A DNA stretch of 7,840 nt from Methanoculleus sp. UBA77 (GCA_002499455.1 DALN01000093.1:13868-21707); one strand, 5' to 3'. Shown: positions 1 through 6,219, counted from the stretch's first letter. Numbers and translations: made by a program. Notes: generated from the sequence alone by a model not told the origin.

Positions 1-154
1 GGAGCCGGGAGACCGGTGCCGCCCGGAAGTTCCCCACCATTTTTGCGTGTGCGCTGCGAGAGACTGCTCAAACATCCCGTACAGGTCCTGCAGCACCGGT
101 TCATACTCGATGTCTTAATGAGCATGGAGCGCCAACGCGCAATGTATTGGCACC
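1..154. other. Left-edge region without a supported gene
   Basis: I see no gene I can defend here. On the minus strand two frames stay open to the left edge. One starts at an ATG at 125-123. The other runs from just after a TAA near 118 and reads somewhat protein-like. Neither has a visible ribosome binding site or a recognisable motif, and either could be the first codons of a gene continuing outside the window. The plus-strand frame opening at 16 is most likely a shadow, because it runs on through the next gene in another frame. No clear TATA box was found for the gene at 155. Confidence 0.4.
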
Positions 155-1123
155 ATGCGGCTCATTTCATGGAACATAGATCTCTTCCGCTCGGGTTTAA
201 AGAGCGTGGAGAAGAAAGTCGAAGCGGTCTGTCAGCACTCGCCGGACATCGTCGCCTTTCAGGAGGTGACGGATCGTGCCCTGCCGCTCTTCCGGGAAGA
301 ACTGGAGAATTACGGGTTGATCTACGCCGTCGACAGCCTTGCACTGGTGGAGATCGCCCGGGTGGCCTATATGGCCGAGCGGTTGAACGAACTGCGTGCG
401 CGGAACGCAAACGACCCCTTCCAGTTCGCGTACAGCGTCTCGCGGCTCTCGGAACAGTGCTCGCCGGCCGGCGAGGGAAAGGACTTCGGGTGCCTGATAG
501 CGAGCAGGTATCCCCTCACGCCGTTGAATCCGCTCGACTTCGACATTCCGTGGAAGCAGCGGGTAGCCTCCGCCGTCGTCAGCGCGCCTACGGGCGAGTT
601 CGAGCTCCACAACGTCCATGTTCCCACGGCGATAGGCGGCCGGAGGAACGAGATCGTCAAGGCGGAGACGCTGGTCGGGATCTACCACCGCCTTGCCACA
701 CGGTCGATGAGGCCGCGGATCCTCTGCGGGGACCTCCACATCCCGGAGGCGGAACACTCCGACGGGACGATCGTCCCCTTCTATCGCGATATCCTCCCCG
801 ATAAGAACTATGACGCCACAACCTCCGAGAACGAGGAGTATCTCGGCCGGCCGAGAAAGTGGTGGTACAACGCCGAGATGAACATCCTCTCCGGCCTTGC
901 GGAGTATGACCTCCCCGACGTCTTCCGGAAACTGCACGGCTACCGGGCGAGAGAATACAGCTGGTGCCCAGACCGCGGGCCCGAGGACGTCCCGAAGTGC
1001 AAGCGCTACGATCACATCTTCGCCTCCATGCGCCTGAACCCGACGGCGTGCTGGTACCTGCACGACCTGCGGGGGCAGGGGCTGAGCGACCACTCCGCCG
1101 TCGTGGTGGACTTTGAGCCATAA
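155..1123 (+). CDS. Endonuclease/exonuclease/phosphatase (EEP) superfamily protein
   Basis: A 322-residue protein with the order of active-site motifs of the EEP fold, a divalent-metal phosphoesterase family that includes exonuclease III, DNase I, sphingomyelinases and inositol phosphatases. Visible motifs are N7 (SWNID), E37 (DIVAFQEV), H155 (NVHVPT), D193 (CGDLH), D286 (RYDHIF) and the terminal SDH with D312 and H313. The usual Asn of the GDxN motif is His195 here. Residues 60-110, between the Glu motif and the GCLIASRYPL strand, form a longer insert than in small nucleases, and 215-280 is Trp/Tyr-rich. No signal peptide or membrane segment is seen, so it is probably cytoplasmic. An in-frame TGA at 119-121 and no other ATG/GTG/TTG after it fix the start at 155. 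No Shine-Dalgarno is visible. The substrate cannot be told: nucleic acid, phospholipid or a small phosphoester are all possible. Confidence 0.85.
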   Translation: MRLISWNIDLFRSGLKSVEKKVEAVCQHSPDIVAFQEVTDRALPLFREELENYGLIYAVDSLALVEIARVAYMAERLNELRARNANDPFQFAYSVSRLSEQCSPAGEGKDFGCLIASRYPLTPLNPLDFDIPWKQRVASAVVSAPTGEFELHNVHVPTAIGGRRNEIVKAETLVGIYHRLATRSMRPRILCGDLHIPEAEHSDGTIVPFYRDILPDKNYDATTSENEEYLGRPRKWWYNAEMNILSGLAEYDLPDVFRKLHGYRAREYSWCPDRGPEDVPKCKRYDHIFASMRLNPTACWYLHDLRGQGLSDHSAVVVDFEP

Positions 1124-1173
1124 ACGATCCTACCCATAACCGCCTTACGGGGACCCCTGCCCTTCCAGGCTCT

Positions 1174-1224
1174 AAACTATTTTCCCGCATCCCCGCCAAC
1201 ATTTCCCCCTGAAGTGATGGGAGA
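1174..1224 (+). promoter_or_regulatory. Candidate TATA box and ribosome binding site of the flavoprotein gene
   Basis: An A/T-rich stretch, aaactatttt at 1174-1183, stands out in GC-rich surroundings and would place transcription start near 1205. GTGAT at 1214-1218 is complementary to the AUCAC part of the archaeal 16S rRNA 3' end and lies 6 nt before the ATG at 1225, so translation probably uses this site. The TATA match is weak. Confidence 0.4.
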
Positions 1225-1899
1225 ATGAAGATTACTGCAGTCGTTGGAAGCCCGCGGGGGATGCGGAGCAGGACGAGAAGGCTTGCAAATTTCGTGCTTG
1301 CCGGGGCAAAAGATGCCGGCGCCGGGGTCGATCTCATCGATCTCGCCGACCTGCAGATCGTCCCCTGTACCGCCTGCGAGAGTTGCAGCCTCGACGGGAC
1401 GTGCGTCTTTGCCGACGACTTCGCTGCCGCATATGAACGGATACTGGATGCCGACGGACTGGTGCTCGCCTCCCCGGTCTACATCGATAACGTCAGCGGA
1501 CAGATGAAGGTCTTCATCGACCGGCTGGCGGACGCCATCCACTACCAGACCCTCGCCGGGAAGTACGGCTGCAGTCTCGCGACCACGCAGGTCTCGGGAG
1601 GCGACGCGGTCGTCGGTTACCTGAACCACGTGCTCAACTACCTCGGCGTGACGGCGGTCGGGGGGATGAGCGTCGCCCTCGACAGCGATCAGGAGGCACT
1701 CGACCGGGCGGAACCGGCGGCACGCGATCTCGGCCGGCTGCTCGTCCACGCCATCGTTGAGCAGCCACGTTATCCTGACCAGGAGGCTGAGATAGCGGAG
1801 AACCGGGAGTACTTTGCCGGAATTGTGCGGGAAAACAGGGACTGGCGGCCGGACGAGTACGAGCGGTGGGTGCGGGAGGGCTGGATCCGGGGGGAGTGA
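1225..1899 (+). CDS. Iron-sulfur flavoprotein / NADPH-dependent FMN reductase family protein
   Basis: A 224-residue flavodoxin-fold protein. The N-terminus has the first beta strand and phosphate loop for FMN (ITAVVGSPRG, residues 3-12). Residues 48-60 hold a compact cysteine motif, C48-X2-C51-X2-C54-X5-C60, like the [4Fe-4S] motif of Isf from Methanosarcina thermophila. SPVYIDNVSGQMKVFIDR (83-100) is the conserved flavin-side motif of this family. The tail (about 180-224) is charged and Trp-rich. Isf-type proteins are homodimers that pass electrons, for instance from ferredoxin, and M. thermophila Isf reduces O2 and H2O2. A role in electron transfer or oxidative defence is likely but inferred. 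A plausible ribosome binding site (GTGAT, 6 nt upstream) supports the ATG at 1225. The gene is probably transcribed alone, 101 nt after the preceding gene on the same strand. The reductant and acceptor cannot be told from sequence. Confidence 0.88.
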   Translation: MKITAVVGSPRGMRSRTRRLANFVLAGAKDAGAGVDLIDLADLQIVPCTACESCSLDGTCVFADDFAAAYERILDADGLVLASPVYIDNVSGQMKVFIDRLADAIHYQTLAGKYGCSLATTQVSGGDAVVGYLNHVLNYLGVTAVGGMSVALDSDQEALDRAEPAARDLGRLLVHAIVEQPRYPDQEAEIAENREYFAGIVRENRDWRPDEYERWVREGWIRGE

Positions 1900-1956
1900 G
1901 GCATCGGCTTCCCCCTGCCGACAGCATTCACGGCTGGTACGGCCGGAACTCTTCAT

Positions 1957-1961
1957 AAAAA
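1957..1961 (-). terminator. Candidate T-run terminator after tRNA-Ser
   Basis: Five Ts on the minus strand, about 56 nt past the 3' end of the tRNA gene. It is the first sizeable T-run downstream and could stop tRNA transcription, as short T-runs do in archaea. It carries no hairpin and is short, so the call is tentative. The rest of 1900-2016 shows no gene. A short inverted repeat (TCGGC at 1904-1908, GCCGA at 1917-1921) follows the flavoprotein stop but has no T-run. Confidence 0.3.
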
Positions 1962-2016
1962 GGAATCAGAAGAACGGCACCGGGCTCTTTGCCGCGAATA
2001 TGACATAAACAGTGAG

Positions 2017-2101
2017 CGCCGGGAGGGAGATTTGAACTCCCGAGGTGCCAGGCACCAGAGGCTTTCAAGGCCACCGCCTTCCCGGACTAGACTATCCCGG
2101 C
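2017..2101 (-). tRNA. tRNA-Ser(UGA): tRNA-Ser (anticodon UGA)
   Basis: An 85-nt class II tRNA on the minus strand, folded by hand. The acceptor stem has 7 perfect pairs (GCCGGGA with TCCCGGC) and discriminator G73, as expected for serine. The D arm has a 3-bp stem (GTC/GGC, one G-U) and the GG pair. The anticodon loop is CTTGAAA, so the anticodon UGA reads UCA codons. A long variable arm (GGTGC/GCACC with a CTG loop) identifies a class II tRNA. The T arm has 5 bp with loop TTCAAAT. CCA is not encoded; the next bases are CTC. The anticodon stem (GTGGC/GCCTC) carries a T-T mismatch at positions 28 and 42. G15 and C48 are present, the layout expected for archaeosine modification. No intron is present. 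Confidence 0.95.
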
Positions 2102-2126
2102 TCGCCTTAACCTATTGGTCGGCGGG

Positions 2127-2134
2127 TAAAAAAA
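2127..2134 (-). promoter_or_regulatory. T-run: box A of tRNA-Ser and likely terminator of the surface-protein gene
   Basis: On the minus strand this is TTTTTTTA, 26-33 nt upstream of the tRNA 5' end, where an archaeal TATA box (box A) should sit. The T-run begins only 6 nt after the stop codon of the minus-strand surface-protein gene (stop at 2143-2141), so the same seven Ts could end that transcript. Confidence 0.5.
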
Positions 2135-2140
2135 GGTTGT

Positions 2141-3229
2141 TCATCCCCGACGCGCGAGGACGACTGCAAGGAGTGCGAGGAGTGCGAGCACCGCCGGGAC
2201 CGGTGCGGTCTGGGCCGGGGTGGGTGTCGCGTCCCCGAAGACGGCTGGGGCGGTCTGGCTCACCCGTACCGAGTCTGCGTTCGACGCCGAGACCTGGACC
2301 GTTCCGCTGTCTGTGTACCTCATGGGGTAGACCTTCACGTAGACCGTCCCTCCATGTGCGGCAAACTCCGCGGTCTCCGCCTCAAGCATGCCCTTGTCGT
2401 TGACCTTTTGGAAGTTGTTGTCCTCGTCGACATACTCGAGCACCCAGTCGATCCCGGCCGACGTCGCGATCATCACCGCGCCGCTCTTCGTGTCAACCTC
2501 GAAGTATGCCGGGGCGGACCGCGTCGCGGTGGCGCTGGCGGAGATCATCGCCGGCGTCGGGGTTGGGCCCGGCGTTCCCGCCACCACGAACGTCACGGTG
2601 TCGATGTAGCCCTTGGTGTCGGAGAACGTGACCTCATACGTACCGCCGTCGGGGATGGGCACCGACTCGGAGAACGCTCCGTTTGCATCGGTGCGGATGT
2701 ACTTCGGTCCGTAGACGGTGGCGGAGTTGTGCTCGACCTCGATCTGGACACCCGCGCTGCCGATCCCGCTGACCGTGCCCTGGAGGTCAAGGGTGCCGTC
2801 GAAGTTCTGGCTGGTCGGCGAGGTGACCTTGACGTTCTCGGAGCGGTCGACCAGGGTGACGAAACGCAGGGTCTCCGAACTGCTCCCGAAGGTGTTCGGC
2901 GGATTGGGATCGATAATCTCGATCGTGTAGTCCCCGGCTTTAAGGCCGCTGGTATCGAACGTCGCTGAGAACTTGCCGTTCGGCTGCACGACGATCTCCT
3001 TCCGCGCAACTTCGTTCTTCGCGGGTTTGATGGTGTACAGGACAACATCCGTGCTGAATCCCGGTTTGAGCGAAGGCTGTGCGCCCTCTCCAGCGATCGA
3101 GGTACCCGTGACTTCGAGCGGTGCGCCGACGTATACGGTCTTTGGAGCACTGATTCCGACGTACGCAGCTGATGCCGCACTGACGAGCAGCATCATGGCA
3201 ACAAGCGTCAGCCATGCGATCCTTTTCAT
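2141..3229 (-). CDS. Secreted, C-terminally anchored surface protein with beta-sandwich (Ig-like) domains
   Basis: A 362-residue protein of no recognised specific function. It begins with a signal peptide (MKR, then a hydrophobic run, with likely cleavage after the SAASA/AA region near residue 21). Three beta-rich segments follow: about 24-128 (including KPGFSTDVVLYTI and GLKAGDYTIEIIDP), about 132-216, and about 226-326. The first two resemble Ig-like or carboxypeptidase-regulatory repeats in methanogen S-layer-associated proteins. Thr-Pro linkers (TPGPTPTPA at 219-227, ATPTPAQTAP at 334-343) separate the domains and precede the anchor. The C-terminus is a hydrophobic helix (345-359) ending ARRG, the layout of archaeosortase-processed tails, but with APVP instead of PGF. 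It should sit outside the cell, attached to the membrane or envelope. No N-X-S/T sequon occurs. No Shine-Dalgarno is seen, and a TATA-like box lies 27 nt before the ATG, so the mRNA may be leaderless. An adhesin, envelope or scaffold role is inference only. Confidence 0.82.
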   Translation of the reverse strand: MKRIAWLTLVAMMLLVSAASAAYVGISAPKTVYVGAPLEVTGTSIAGEGAQPSLKPGFSTDVVLYTIKPAKNEVARKEIVVQPNGKFSATFDTSGLKAGDYTIEIIDPNPPNTFGSSSETLRFVTLVDRSENVKVTSPTSQNFDGTLDLQGTVSGIGSAGVQIEVEHNSATVYGPKYIRTDANGAFSESVPIPDGGTYEVTFSDTKGYIDTVTFVVAGTPGPTPTPAMISASATATRSAPAYFEVDTKSGAVMIATSAGIDWVLEYVDEDNNFQKVNDKGMLEAETAEFAAHGGTVYVKVYPMRYTDSGTVQVSASNADSVRVSQTAPAVFGDATPTPAQTAPVPAVLALLALLAVVLARRG

Positions 3230-3249
3230 ACCAGTACATCAACGAATAT

Positions 3250-3260
3250 GAGGTATAATG
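3250..3260. promoter_or_regulatory. Overlapping signals: TATA box of the surface-protein gene (-) and RBS/start of RaSEA (+)
   Basis: Read on the minus strand, ATTATAC at 3259-3253 is centred 27 nt upstream of the surface-protein ATG (3229), the distance expected for a leaderless archaeal transcript. Read on the plus strand, the same bases contain GAGGT (3250-3254), three bases and the RaSEA ATG at 3258. One short stretch therefore serves transcription one way and translation initiation the other. The only A/T-rich candidate for a RaSEA promoter, TTTTCATA at 3223-3230, lies in the first codons of the surface-protein gene and is weak. Confidence 0.45.
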
Positions 3261-4244
3261 CTATCCAAATTTACCGAGAAGCCCCTGGCGGCCTGGCGGG
3301 GGAAGGACCGCTATGACGGGCAGATCCTCGATACGCTGACGGTTATATTCAGGAGCGGCGGGTGCTCCTGGAACCGTTGCCGGATGTGCGGCTACCGGCA
3401 CGAGCGTTACCCGGACCTCCCCCAGGACGAACTTGCCGAACGGCTGATCCGCCAGGTCCGCTGGGTCAAAGAGAACTTCCGCGACGAGGACTACCAGATG
3501 CTCAAGATCTTCACCTCTGGCAGTTTCCTCGACCCCGAAGAGGTCCCCCCCGCCGCCCGGCGCGCCGTCGCGGAGGCGTTCCGGGGCAAGCTCATCATCG
3601 CCGAGACCCGACCCGAATACGTCGATGCGGAGGCGCTCGAGGAGTTCCGGGACGGCATCGATACCGGCGCCTGGGCGCGGCCGCTCGCCGTCGCCATGGG
3701 CCTTGAGACGACAAACGACGCCATCAGGGAGAAGAGCATCGACAAGGGGTTCACCTACGCCGACTTCCTCCGCGCCGCAGAGGTTGCGCACGCGGCCGGA
3801 ACGGACGTAAAGGCCTACCTGATGATGAAACCGCCGTTCCTCACCGAACGCGAGGCCCGCGACGATATGATCCGCTCCATCCGGGACGTCGCCCCCGTCG
3901 CGGAGAGCATCTCGATGAACCTCTGCACCGTCCAGGCCCGGACCGAGGTCGAGCGCCTCTGGAACCAGCAGGCCTTCCGCCCGCCGTACCTCTGGAGCGT
4001 CCTTGACGTGCTTATCCAGTCACCCGTCCATATCCTCTGCGACCCCGTCGGCGGCGGGCAGGCACGGGGACCACACAACTGCGGCGCCTGCGACGGCCCG
4101 ATCGTGAAGGGGATCGGGGACTATTCGCTTACGGGGGATGTAGAACTTCTCCGTGCTCTTGCCGAGACGGAGTGCGGGTGCAGAGAAGAGTGGGAGTTCG
4201 TGCTCGAACGGGAAGAGCCGTTCTGTATGCCGCTCACCCGCTAG
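3258..4244 (+). CDS. raSEA: Archaeosine biosynthesis radical SAM protein RaSEA
   Basis: A 328-residue radical SAM enzyme matching the archaeal TIGR01210 (RaSEA) type. In the known pathway, ArcS attaches lysine to preQ0 at G15 of tRNA, and RaSEA, in complex with ArcS, cleaves the lysine side chain to give the formamidine of archaeosine. The cluster-binding loop is GGCSWNRCRMCGY with C36, C41 and C44, i.e. CX4CX2C as written. Other marks are IFTSGSFLD (84-92), in the place of the SAM-contacting GGE-like motif, AETRPEYVD (115-123), and the GLETTND strand motif (148-154). The C-terminal third holds six more cysteines (C261, C275, C278, C306, C308, C323), which could bind a second cluster or a metal. 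GAGGT 3 nt before ATG 3258 supports the start. The product is cytosolic. It is not in an operon: it diverges from the surface-protein gene and converges on the next. I did not see arcS or tgtA in the window. Confidence 0.88.
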   Translation: MLSKFTEKPLAAWRGKDRYDGQILDTLTVIFRSGGCSWNRCRMCGYRHERYPDLPQDELAERLIRQVRWVKENFRDEDYQMLKIFTSGSFLDPEEVPPAARRAVAEAFRGKLIIAETRPEYVDAEALEEFRDGIDTGAWARPLAVAMGLETTNDAIREKSIDKGFTYADFLRAAEVAHAAGTDVKAYLMMKPPFLTEREARDDMIRSIRDVAPVAESISMNLCTVQARTEVERLWNQQAFRPPYLWSVLDVLIQSPVHILCDPVGGGQARGPHNCGACDGPIVKGIGDYSLTGDVELLRALAETECGCREEWEFVLEREEPFCMPLTR

Positions 4245-5473
4245 CACTCACTTTTCTGTTCCTTCAGCTGCTCACAGAGCAGCGGGAGGAACGTCCCGGC
4301 GTCGCTGACGACACCGATCGCCTGGGTCGTGCCCCGATCCATCAGTTTCGTCACCGATGCGGGGTTGATATCGACGCAGACCGTCTTGACGTAGGAGGGG
4401 AGGCAGTTGCCCACGGCGATCGAGTGGAGCAGCGTTCCGACCATCAGCACCATCCCTATCCCGTGGATATGGCGGCGCATGGCGTCCTGCGCCTGCACGA
4501 CGTCCGTGATCACATCGGGAAGCGGCCCGTCGTCACGGATTGAGCCGGCAAGCACGAAGGGGACGCCCTTCTTCACGCACTCGTACATAATCCCCCCGGT
4601 CACGATGCCCTGGTCGACCGCATTCTTGATCGAGCCCGCCCGCATGATCTCGCTGATGGCGCAGATATGGTGCTTGTGCCCGCCGGTGACGAGGGTACCC
4701 GTCTTCACGTTCATGCCAAGCGACGTGCCGAAGAGGTTGGACTCGATGTCGTGGGTGGCAAGAGCGTTGCCCGCAAAGAGCACGTCGATGTAGCCTGCAC
4801 GGATCATCTTCGCGAGGGCATCGGCCGCTCCCGTGTGGACGATGGCGGGACCGCCGACGAGCGCGATCTTCTCCCCCTTCTTCTTCATCACCAGGATCTC
4901 GCGGGCGATCTTGGCGATGAGCGCCTCGCTCGGCCGCTCCGATGAGACAGTCCCGTGCATGAACTCGAACGTGCTGACCTTCCGCGGCCGCTCCGGGTAG
5001 ACCACCCGGACACCGGCCTCGCTGACGACGACGAGATCGCCGGCCTTGATCTTCGAGATCGGGGTGCAGAACGCCCTCTTCTGCTCCTCGTCGATCACGA
5101 TGTGGCAGTCCATCTCGATATGCTCGACAGGCAGCCATTCGCCCCGGTATTTGACAAAGGTCGGGTGATTGGTCGTCGAGTAGAACCCTTTCGGAAGGAT
5201 CCGGTCGCCCTCTGCCGGTACAAGGGTGACGTCGTCGATCTCGGGGGTGCGTGCGCCGAGCCGGTGCAGTTCGGAGAGGATGGCATCGAGTTTCTCCCCG
5301 GTGTGCGCCGCCACGCGCAGCCGTGCGTAACTCGTGTCCGTCTTCTGCTTCCCGACGTTGAACGTGAGGATCTCGAATTCCCCCCCCATATCCATGATCC
5401 TGTCAAAAACAAGGGTCATAACGCCGGAATCGATGATATGGCCCTCCAGTTCGATTTCCCGGCAGAATTCCAT
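4241..5473 (-). CDS. Archaeal-type ornithine cyclodeaminase (LOR/SDH-like, TIGR00300 family)
   Basis: A 410-residue protein of the family once labelled 'LOR/SDH bifunctional enzyme conserved domain'. Members in Methanococcus and the homologous C-terminal part of cyanobacterial arginine dihydrolase AgrE/ArgZ act as ornithine cyclodeaminases, turning L-ornithine into L-proline plus ammonia with bound NAD+. The N-terminal segment (1-85) is an ACT-like LOR/SDH domain. A middle beta domain (about 86-170) and a Rossmann-like domain (about 185-410) follow. Motifs are ALVGGPAIVHTG (204-215), VLFAGNALATHDIE (231-244), GGHKHHICA (264-272) and VDINPASVTKL (367-377). The length is normal for the family. 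The start is ATG 5473, with no Shine-Dalgarno but a TATA-like GTATTAT centred 27 nt upstream, so it is probably leaderless. Its stop overlaps that of RaSEA in a shared CTAG. A proline-forming role is inferred from the family, and no other proline gene is nearby. Confidence 0.8.
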   Translation of the reverse strand: MEFCREIELEGHIIDSGVMTLVFDRIMDMGGEFEILTFNVGKQKTDTSYARLRVAAHTGEKLDAILSELHRLGARTPEIDDVTLVPAEGDRILPKGFYSTTNHPTFVKYRGEWLPVEHIEMDCHIVIDEEQKRAFCTPISKIKAGDLVVVSEAGVRVVYPERPRKVSTFEFMHGTVSSERPSEALIAKIAREILVMKKKGEKIALVGGPAIVHTGAADALAKMIRAGYIDVLFAGNALATHDIESNLFGTSLGMNVKTGTLVTGGHKHHICAISEIMRAGSIKNAVDQGIVTGGIMYECVKKGVPFVLAGSIRDDGPLPDVITDVVQAQDAMRRHIHGIGMVLMVGTLLHSIAVGNCLPSYVKTVCVDINPASVTKLMDRGTTQAIGVVSDAGTFLPLLCEQLKEQKSEC

Positions 5474-5496
5474 ATATAGAGATCAGTGATAGTCGG

Positions 5497-5503
5497 ATAA
5501 TAC
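5497..5503 (-). promoter_or_regulatory. TATA box of the ornithine cyclodeaminase-like gene
   Basis: On the minus strand GTATTAT occupies 5503-5497, centred 27 nt upstream of the A of ATG 5473. It stands out in a GC-rich stretch. That spacing puts transcription start at or next to the start codon, which agrees with the absence of a Shine-Dalgarno sequence. Confidence 0.5.
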
Positions 5504-5579
5504 AGTTTCCCCGCACGCTCGCCGCATATGCCCGCCCTCTGGAGGTCTACCGAGATCCATCCGTCCGTGAGGGGAGGCG

Positions 5580-5604
5580 GCACCGGAGGACCCCTGCGCG
5601 GTGC
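5580..5604 (-). terminator. GC-rich hairpin after cobY
   Basis: GCACCG at 5580-5585 and CGGTGC at 5599-5604 can form a 6-bp stem with a 13-nt loop, 10 nt past the cobY stop. No T-run follows, so it would be at best an mRNA 3'-end structure rather than a typical archaeal terminator. The rest of the 140-nt gap between cobY and the next minus-strand gene (5474-5613) shows no convincing gene. Confidence 0.25.
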
Positions 5605-5613
5605 GTACCCCGG

Positions 5614-6219
5614 CTACGCCGACCGGTTCCGGCAGAGGTACTCCTGCACCAGCGTGAGTTCCTCGCGCGTGTTGATGTTGAAGACGAGCCTCCGGTCATG
5701 TATGAGGAGCTGCAGTTCCTCCTCCGGGCCGTCGAGGGAGCCCTCCGTCAGGATGTTGATGCCGGCAGGGCAGGCCGGGGTGCCGTCGATCGTCTCCGTG
5801 TACTGCGTGCGGCAGCCATGCTCCTCGCAGAGGTCGCGGGGCACCCACGTGGAGCAGGCCGCTTTCCCGGTCCGGCGCCAGGCCTCCTCGACGCCGGCGA
5901 CGATATCGGGGCCAAGGCACGGGAGGTCGGAGACGCAGGTGAAGAAGGGCTCTCCGTCCCGGGCGAGGTCGCCGGCCGCCGCACAGATATCCTCAACGTA
6001 ACCGAGCCCTTCGGCCGCATAAAGGGCGATCCCCTGAGCCCGGCACCAGTTCTTGGTGAACGGCGTCCTGTGCGAGGCGACCACGACCACCTCGTGCCCG
6101 GCTTCCCGGAAGGCGTCGATGACATAGGCGAGCATGGGCCGCCCGCAGATGGTGACGAGCGGTTTCTCGCCCATCCCGAGCCGGGAGCCCTGCCCCCCGG
6201 CCATGATCAGGGCAAGCAT
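5614..6219 (-). CDS. cobY: GTP:adenosylcobinamide-phosphate guanylyltransferase CobY
   Basis: A 201-residue nucleotidyltransferase, close to the size of Methanocaldococcus jannaschii CobY. It transfers GMP from GTP to adenosylcobinamide phosphate, giving adenosylcobinamide-GDP and pyrophosphate in the late stage of cobamide assembly. Archaea use CobY where bacteria use the unrelated CobU. The NTP-binding signature MAGGQGSRLGMGEKPL spans residues 6-21. A GRPML motif (26-30) follows, then SDLP (97-100), which carries the metal-binding Asp of this fold, and PAGINIL (151-157) with NINTREEL (181-188), which are characteristic of the CobY group rather than MobA. The protein is cytosolic. The ATG at 6219 lies inside the last codons of cobD (13-nt overlap), so the two are translated from one mRNA, probably coupled. 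The enzymes for the next steps (CobS, CobZ) are not in the window. Confidence 0.9.
   Translation of the reverse strand: MLALIMAGGQGSRLGMGEKPLVTICGRPMLAYVIDAFREAGHEVVVVASHRTPFTKNWCRAQGIALYAAEGLGYVEDICAAAGDLARDGEPFFTCVSDLPCLGPDIVAGVEEAWRRTGKAACSTWVPRDLCEEHGCRTQYTETIDGTPACPAGINILTEGSLDGPEEELQLLIHDRRLVFNINTREELTLVQEYLCRNRSA

Noticed and set aside
16..804. Long plus-strand frame of 262 codons at the left end
   Set aside because: It overlaps the EEP-fold gene in another frame, is very Arg/Gly/Pro-rich in the way of GC-rich shadow frames, and shows no family motif.
197..1093. 298-codon minus-strand frame opposite the EEP-fold gene
   Set aside because: The plus strand here carries a full set of EEP active-site motifs. 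The minus frame is a mirror of it and has low-complexity Arg/Val-rich content without motifs.
1177..1956. 259-codon minus-strand frame opposite the flavoprotein
   Set aside because: It is antisense to an unmistakable flavodoxin-fold gene and has no recognisable motif or ribosome binding site.
5474..5570. Small minus-strand frame (about 25 codons, starting at an ATG near 5562) in the gap after cobY
   Set aside because: No convincing ribosome binding site, no protein-like composition, and it ends inside the promoter of the next gene.
5614..6219. Molybdenum cofactor guanylyltransferase (mobA) for the nucleotidyltransferase
   Set aside because: The signature loop is shared, but the PAGINIL and NINT motifs and the overlap with cobD fit CobY.
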